Translations under genes and position numbers: made by a program
NCBI GenBank assembly: GCA_902826945.1
Contig: CADEGS010000166.1
Location: 1-10,110, forward strand
From: an uncultured bacterium
Lineage (GTDB): Bacteria; Planctomycetota; UBA1135; GCA-002686595
DNA length: 10,110 nt
Direction of reading: 5' to 3'
Shown here: piece by piece, positions 6,648 to 10,110 of the stretch
Layout of the letters: each line of letters starts with the position of its first letter
How positions within the stretch are numbered: the first letter of the stretch is position 1
The notes under the pieces: generated by a model
What the model saw: the letters and a program-made list of their open reading frames with translations, nothing else
What the model was told of the DNA's origin: nothing
The model's database searches: none

Positions 6648-7213
6648 GCGACGGCGCCGAAACCCGCCCCGCGCAGGGCGCGCGCCCGACGATCGTGCTG
6701 GTCGGGATGCGCGCGGCCGGCAAGACGACGGTCGGGCGCGCCCTGGCCGGGCTCGTCGGGCGAGCGTTCCAGGACCTCGACGAGCGCACGCTCGGCCTGG
6801 CGCGGCTCTGCGGCGAGCCGGCGACCTCGCCCGGCGATCTGCTCGCGCGCGCGGGCATCCCGCGCTTCCGCGAGCTCGAGGCCTGGGCGCTGCGCAGCCT
6901 GCTCGAGCCGCAGGTGCGCTGCGTGCTCGCGTCGGGCGGCGGGACGGTCGAGCGCGAGGACAACCGCGTCTGGCTCGCCCGCTCGGCCTTCGTCGTCTGG
7001 ATCCAGGCGCCGGTGGCGCTGCTGCGCGAGCGCGTCGCCGCCGACGGCCCGACGCGGCCGGCGCTCGGCGGGGGCGACGCGCTGGGGGAGCTCGAGGCGC
7101 TGGCCGCGCGCCGCGCGCCGCTCTACGCCGCGGTCGCCGACCGCACCGTGGCGAGCGAGGGCGACCCGGCCGCGCTCGCGCGCAAGATCGCGGAGCTGCT
7201 TCCGAAGGAGTAG
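6644..7213 (+). CDS. aroK: Shikimate kinase
   Basis: Shikimate kinase phosphorylates shikimate at the 3-hydroxyl using ATP, directly after the step done by the upstream aroDE product. The 189-residue protein has a Walker A loop GMRAAGKTT (21-29), the DLD pair D44/D46 where the family binds magnesium and substrate, FRELE (75-79) with substrate-binding Arg76, SGGGTV (97-102), the lid RPAL with Arg138, and RRAPLYAAVAD (156-166) near the C-terminus. The length is normal apart from an unconserved N-terminal tail of about 15 residues. The start is a GTG within a GTGA overlap with the aroDE stop; I see no good Shine-Dalgarno, so coupled translation is likely. A start further downstream cannot be excluded, because the tail is not conserved. 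Confidence 0.93.
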   Translation: MSDGAETRPAQGARPTIVLVGMRAAGKTTVGRALAGLVGRAFQDLDERTLGLARLCGEPATSPGDLLARAGIPRFRELEAWALRSLLEPQVRCVLASGGGTVEREDNRVWLARSAFVVWIQAPVALLRERVAADGPTRPALGGGDALGELEALAARRAPLYAAVADRTVASEGDPAALARKIAELLPKE

Positions 7214-7233
7214 CGGCGCGCGGCGCGGGGAAA

Positions 7234-7260
7234 GCCGCTCGCGCGTCGCCCGCGCGCGGC
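7234..7260 (+). terminator. GC hairpin after aroK
   Basis: GCCGC-(TC bulge)-GCGCG pairs with CGCGC-GCGGC around a 5-nt loop TCGCC, giving 10 base pairs. It begins 20 nt after the aroK stop and ends 8 nt before the TACAGT hexamer of the next gene. No T-run follows. It may end the aroDE-aroK transcript, but the local sequence is almost pure G/C and gives several alternative pairings. Confidence 0.35.
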
Positions 7261-7268
7261 GCGCGGCG

Positions 7269-7274
7269 TACAGT
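7269..7274 (+). promoter_or_regulatory. -10-like hexamer for the lipoprotein gene (TACAGT)
   Basis: TACAGT ends 10 nt before the ATG at 7285 and is identical to the hexamer before eno. It overlaps an in-frame GTG at 7273, which argues that the GTG is not the start codon. The implied 5' leader is about 4 nt or less. Confidence 0.5.
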
Positions 7275-7284
7275 GGCGCGAGGC

Positions 7285-10005
7285 ATGCAACGGGGCGTGG
7301 GAGAGCGCTGGAGGACGCGCGCGGCGCTGCGCCGCCTCGCGGGCGCAACCCTCTGCCTCTGCGCCGCCGCGTGCGGCGCGGCGCCCGCCGACGAGGTGCT
7401 CCTGCGCACCGGCTCCGAGCCGGCGGTGGCCGCGGCCTTCGACCCGGCGGCCGACCCCGAGCCCGAGCCGCCGCCCGCCGCGAGCGCGCCGGGCCGCGCG
7501 CGCGAGGGCCTGCTGCCGGCGCCCGACGCCCCCGCGCTCCTGTGGCGCGCGGGACGCGCCACGCTGCCGGGGCTCTCCGCGGCGCAGGTCGCGCGGCGGC
7601 GCGGCGAGACGGACCAGGCGGTGGGGCAGCTCCGCGGCCTGCTCGAGGGCGAGCGCGGCGGGCGCTGGCGGCGCTGGATCGCGGGCCTGCTCGACGCGGA
7701 CGACGGCGCGGGCTGGCTGCCGGCGGCGCGCGCGGTCGGCCGGCTCGAGCTGCGCGAGCTGGCCGCGCCGCTCGCGCCCGCGCTCGCGGCCGGCACGCCG
7801 CCCGAGCGGCGGCTCGCCGCGCGCAGCGCGCTGCACCTCCTGTTCGGGACCTGGCTCGACTCGCCCGAGGCGGCCGCGCCGTTCCTGGCGAGCGCGACGG
7901 CGGCGGGGACGCCGCTCTACGCGCGCCGCCTGCTCGACCTGGAAGCGCGCTCGAACGAGCGCCTGTTCGCGCTGGTCGAGCTCGAGCCGGCGCGCGCGGT
8001 CGAGCTCCTCGCCGCCGACGACCCGCTGGTGCGCGTGCGCGCCGCCGAGCGCCTGGGGCGCGCGCTGGCGCGCGGCGAGGCGAAGGACGCGCTCGAGCCG
8101 CGCGCGGCGCTCGCGCGCCTGCTCGAGGCGCTCGAGGCGGAGGCCGACCCGCGCCCCTTCCACGCGCTGCTCGAGGCGATCCTCCTGCCGCAGGGCGGGC
8201 TGGCCTCGGATGCCGAGCTCGAGCGGCTGTTCGCGCTCTTCGAGGCGCGCGCCGCGGCCGGCTGGGACGAGCGCTCGCTCTCGGTGGCGCAGGCGCTCTC
8301 GCGCCTGGTCTACGCCGGCAGCGCGCGCGGCGAGCAGGCCTGGCTCACCGGTGCCTTCTCGCTCTGCGAGCGCCTGCTGGACGAGGCCCTCGAGGCCGAC
8401 CGGCGGCGCGGCTTCGAGGACCCCGACGCGGCCGCGGCGGCCATCGGCGCGCTGGCCTCGCTGGCCGCGCGGGCGCGCGACGCGCTGGCGAGCGAGGCAC
8501 TGGACGGGACCGGCGCGCGGCGCACGCTGCTCGCCGTGCTGCGCGACCCCGGCCGCGCCGCGGCGACGCGCCAGGCGGCGGGGGCCGCGCTGGGCCCGTT
8601 CCTGCGCGCCGACGACGTCGCGCTGCTCGACGAGGAGGCGACGCGCGACGACCTGCCGGCGGGGCTCGTGCACGTCCTCCTCGGCACGCTGCGCGATCTG
8701 CTGGCGCAGGTCGCGGGGGGAGCGCAGGCCGCCCCGGCGCGAGCCGCAGCGCTGACCGCGCTCGAGCACGCGGCGATCCGGCTCGGCTCGTCGGATCCCG
8801 ACCTGCGCCGCAGCGCGCTCGCGCTCCTGGCGGACGAGCGGCTCGCGCCGCTCGTGGGCGGGCTCGACCCGGCCTACCTCCTGCGGCGGCTGGAGAGCGA
8901 GGAGCAGCCCGACCTGCGCCGCGGCCTGATCGCGCTCGTCGGCCGCTTCGGGAGCGAGGCGATGCTCGACCCGCTGCTCGCGCTGGCGAGCTTCGACCGC
9001 CTCGCGGCGGCCGAGGGCGCGAGCTCGACCGAGCTCGACGCCGCGCTCGAGGCGCTGGCCGGCGGCCGTGCGGAGCGCGTGCTCGCCGTCGCGCGCCGCC
9101 TGGCGGCGAACGAGCAGGCGGCCGAGACCTCGCGCCTGCGGCGCGCGCTCGCGCTCGTCGCGCGCCTCGCGCCCGACGCGGCGCGCGCGCTCCCGCGCAC
9201 CGACGAGGACGCCGTCCTCGGCTGGGCCTGGCGCCTGCACGAGCTCGGCGTCCCGCTGCGCGGCGCGGTGGGCGGGGGCGGGGTGCTGCGCGAGGTGCTC
9301 GAGCGTCCCGCGCCTGCGGAGCTCGCGGCCGGCGCGTCCCTGGCCGAGGCGCGCCGCACGCACCTCCTCGCGGTGCTGCGCGCCGAGACGCGCCCGGCCG
9401 AGGCGCGGCCCGCCGAGGCGCAGGCGATCCTCGACGGCTTCGCGAGCGCCCGCGCGCAGTTCGAGCAGGCCGGCGCGACCGCCGCCGCGCAGCGCGCGCG
9501 CCGCGACCGGGCGCGCTTGCTGCTCGACCTCGGCCGCGAGCGCGAGGCGCTGGCCGAGTACCGCGCGCTGCTCCGCGACGCCCCCGCCGTCCTGGAGGTC
9601 GGCGACTTCGAGCGGCTGGCGAGCCTGATGGGCGATGCGGAGGGCGGCGCCGTCGAGCGGGCGCGCGTCGTCGCCGACGTGCTGTTCTGCCTGGTGGAGC
9701 GCGACACCTGGCTCCAGGGGGGGCCGGCCGCGCGCCTGAAGGACCTCGGGGCGCTCTGCAAGGCGGTGCTCCAGGCGGAGGACCCGCAGCGGCTCGAGCG
9801 CTTCGTCGCGCTCGTGGACCTGCCCGTGCGCGCGGCGAGCAGCGCTCCCGCCGACACGGGAGGCGCGACCCCGACCGACGACCTGTCCCTCCCCCCCGCG
9901 CTGCGCGGCTTCGCGCAGGAGCCCGGCGCGCTGGACACCCTCGGCACGCTGCGCGCCGGCGTCCTGGACGCGCTGGCCCGCGCGAACGGCACCCTGCCGC
10001 GCTGA
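7285..10005 (+). CDS. Large predicted lipoprotein with HEAT-like alpha-solenoid, function unknown
   Basis: I do not recognise this 906-residue protein as a named family. Residues 1-30 look like a signal peptide: basic n-region, short hydrophobic core around 18-29, and Cys30 preceded by AAA, a usable though imperfect lipobox. A Pro/Glu/Ala linker follows at about 53-69. The rest is almost wholly helical, rich in Ala, Leu, Arg and Glu, with HEAT-type helix pairs such as DPLVRVRAAERLG (near 246), DPDLRRSALALL (near 505) and QPDLRRGLIALVG (near 540). A TPR-like helix pair RARLLLDLGREREALAEYR starts near 742, and the last 60 residues are less ordered. It probably sits on a membrane facing the periplasm as a scaffold. 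An ATG 10 nt after TACAGT is preferred over the in-frame GTG at 7273. It stands alone between aroK and the initiator tRNA. Confidence 0.75.
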   Translation: MQRGVGERWRTRAALRRLAGATLCLCAAACGAAPADEVLLRTGSEPAVAAAFDPAADPEPEPPPAASAPGRAREGLLPAPDAPALLWRAGRATLPGLSAAQVARRRGETDQAVGQLRGLLEGERGGRWRRWIAGLLDADDGAGWLPAARAVGRLELRELAAPLAPALAAGTPPERRLAARSALHLLFGTWLDSPEAAAPFLASATAAGTPLYARRLLDLEARSNERLFALVELEPARAVELLAADDPLVRVRAAERLGRALARGEAKDALEPRAALARLLEALEAEADPRPFHALLEAILLPQGGLASDAELERLFALFEARAAAGWDERSLSVAQALSRLVYAGSARGEQAWLTGAFSLCERLLDEALEADRRRGFEDPDAAAAAIGALASLAARARDALASEALDGTGARRTLLAVLRDPGRAAATRQAAGAALGPFLRADDVALLDEEATRDDLPAGLVHVLLGTLRDLLAQVAGGAQAAPARAAALTALEHAAIRLGSSDPDLRRSALALLADERLAPLVGGLDPAYLLRRLESEEQPDLRRGLIALVGRFGSEAMLDPLLALASFDRLAAAEGASSTELDAALEALAGGRAERVLAVARRLAANEQAAETSRLRRALALVARLAPDAARALPRTDEDAVLGWAWRLHELGVPLRGAVGGGGVLREVLERPAPAELAAGASLAEARRTHLLAVLRAETRPAEARPAEAQAILDGFASARAQFEQAGATAAAQRARRDRARLLLDLGREREALAEYRALLRDAPAVLEVGDFERLASLMGDAEGGAVERARVVADVLFCLVERDTWLQGGPAARLKDLGALCKAVLQAEDPQRLERFVALVDLPVRAASSAPADTGGATPTDDLSLPPALRGFAQEPGALDTLGTLRAGVLDALARANGTLPR

Positions 10006-10006
10006 A

Positions 10007-10019
10007 GGGGTTGATCCCC
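10007..10019 (+). terminator. Small hairpin after the lipoprotein gene, overlapping the tRNA -35
   Basis: GGGG and CCCC pair over 4 bp around TTGAT, one base after the stop codon. The loop holds the first part of the TTGATC -35-like element. A further GGGG at 10027-10030 could pair with the same C run instead. Too short for a confident terminator. Confidence 0.25.
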
Positions 10020-10039
10020 CTCGACCGGGGCCCTAGACT
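10011..10039 (+). promoter_or_regulatory. Sigma-70-type promoter for the initiator tRNA
   Basis: TTGATC (10011-10016) and TAGACT (10034-10039) are separated by 17 nt, the ideal spacing, and TTGATC matches the -35 consensus at the key TTGA. The mature tRNA starts 16 nt after the -10, leaving about 10 nt of 5' leader for RNase P to remove. This is the only promoter in the window with both elements clear. Confidence 0.7.
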
Positions 10040-10055
10040 CCCCGATCCAAAGCGA

Positions 10056-10110
10056 CGCGGGGTGGAGCAGTCTGGCAGCTCGTCGGGCTCATAACCCGGA
10101 GGTCGCAGGT
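10056..10110 (+). tRNA. Initiator tRNA-Met (CAT anticodon), 3' end beyond the window
   Basis: The visible 55 nt match the layout of E. coli tRNA-fMet closely: acceptor strand CGCGGGG, TGGAGCAG D-arm start, GCTC closing the D-stem, and anticodon CAT at 10090-10092. The anticodon stem has the three G-C pairs (GGG/CCC around CTCATAA) that mark initiators. Position 1 is C, as in bacterial initiators where it cannot pair with A72, but base 72 lies outside the window. The D-stem pair A11-U24, another initiator trait, is present. The T-arm is only begun. It provides formylmethionyl-tRNA for translation initiation and is transcribed from its own promoter just upstream. Confidence 0.95.

Noticed and set aside
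7273..7284. GTG start four codons upstream of the lipoprotein ATG
   Set aside because: The GTG lies inside the TACAGT hexamer that probably directs transcription, so it would not be in the mRNA.
4971..7796. A 941-codon open frame on the minus strand opposite aroDE and aroK
   Set aside because: It covers two clearly identified genes on the other strand, its translation is dominated by Arg, Ala, Pro and Ser with no motif, and long antisense frames are expected where third positions are nearly all G/C.
7123..9363. A 746-codon minus-strand open frame opposite the lipoprotein gene
   Set aside because: Low-complexity Arg/Gln/Ala-rich product without motifs. The plus-strand frame has a signal peptide, helix-pair periodicity and a promoter-like hexamer, so it is the real gene.
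7371..10094. A 907-codon plus-strand frame overlapping the lipoprotein gene in another frame
   Set aside because: Nearly pure Arg/Ala/Gly/Pro translation, and it runs into the initiator tRNA; a frame shadow.
1..10110. Mobile element, CRISPR, phage or defence genes
   Set aside because: No direct-repeat array, no terminal inverted repeats with a transposase, and every substantial gene except the lipoprotein and DUF2520 gene belongs to core metabolism.

Overview
The window is very GC-rich chromosomal DNA with almost only G/C in third codon positions. It carries housekeeping genes on the + strand and the 5' end of one gene on the - strand. I see no transposase, integrase, CRISPR array, phage or plasmid gene. 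Two things point, tentatively, to Planctomycetota or a relative: a SpoVG with a four-cysteine zinc ribbon inside the domain, which I recall from planctomycetes, and a single-chain AroD-AroE fusion, known in the PVC group and in plants. I cannot confirm taxonomy without a search.

Layout. (1) 1-82, minus: the first 27 codons of enolase, divergent from the rest. (2) 327-3524: four tightly coupled genes, pssA (phosphatidylserine synthase), folK (folate), panC (pantothenate) and ispE (isoprenoids). Each junction overlaps by 4 nt (GTGA, TTGA, GTGA). (3) 3525-3628: the least GC-rich gap, then spoVG at 3629-4075. (4) 4138-5088: a Rossmann plus DUF2520 oxidoreductase-like protein. (5) 5127-7213: the shikimate genes aroDE (fused) and aroK, again overlapping by 4 nt. 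(6) 7285-10005: a 906-residue predicted lipoprotein with an alpha-solenoid look and no recognised function. (7) 10056 to the end: an initiator tRNA-Met cut by the window edge, behind a good sigma-70-type promoter.

How the parts fit. The genes supply membrane phospholipid, folate, CoA precursor, isoprenoid and aromatic pathways, with SpoVG as a nucleic-acid-binding regulator. They look like several short transcription units rather than one operon. Most gaps hold a GC hairpin just after the stop codon and a TAnnnT -10-like hexamer. For eno, the DUF2520 gene, aroDE and the lipoprotein that hexamer lies only 9-13 nt before the ATG, which predicts leaderless or near-leaderless mRNAs. The four genes that overlap an upstream stop codon start with GTG or TTG, while all six genes that head a unit start with ATG.

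I found no clear new multi-gene system. The best leads are the leaderless/coupled start-codon split, the zinc-ribbon SpoVG, the large solenoid lipoprotein and a possible pantothenate role for the DUF2520 protein.
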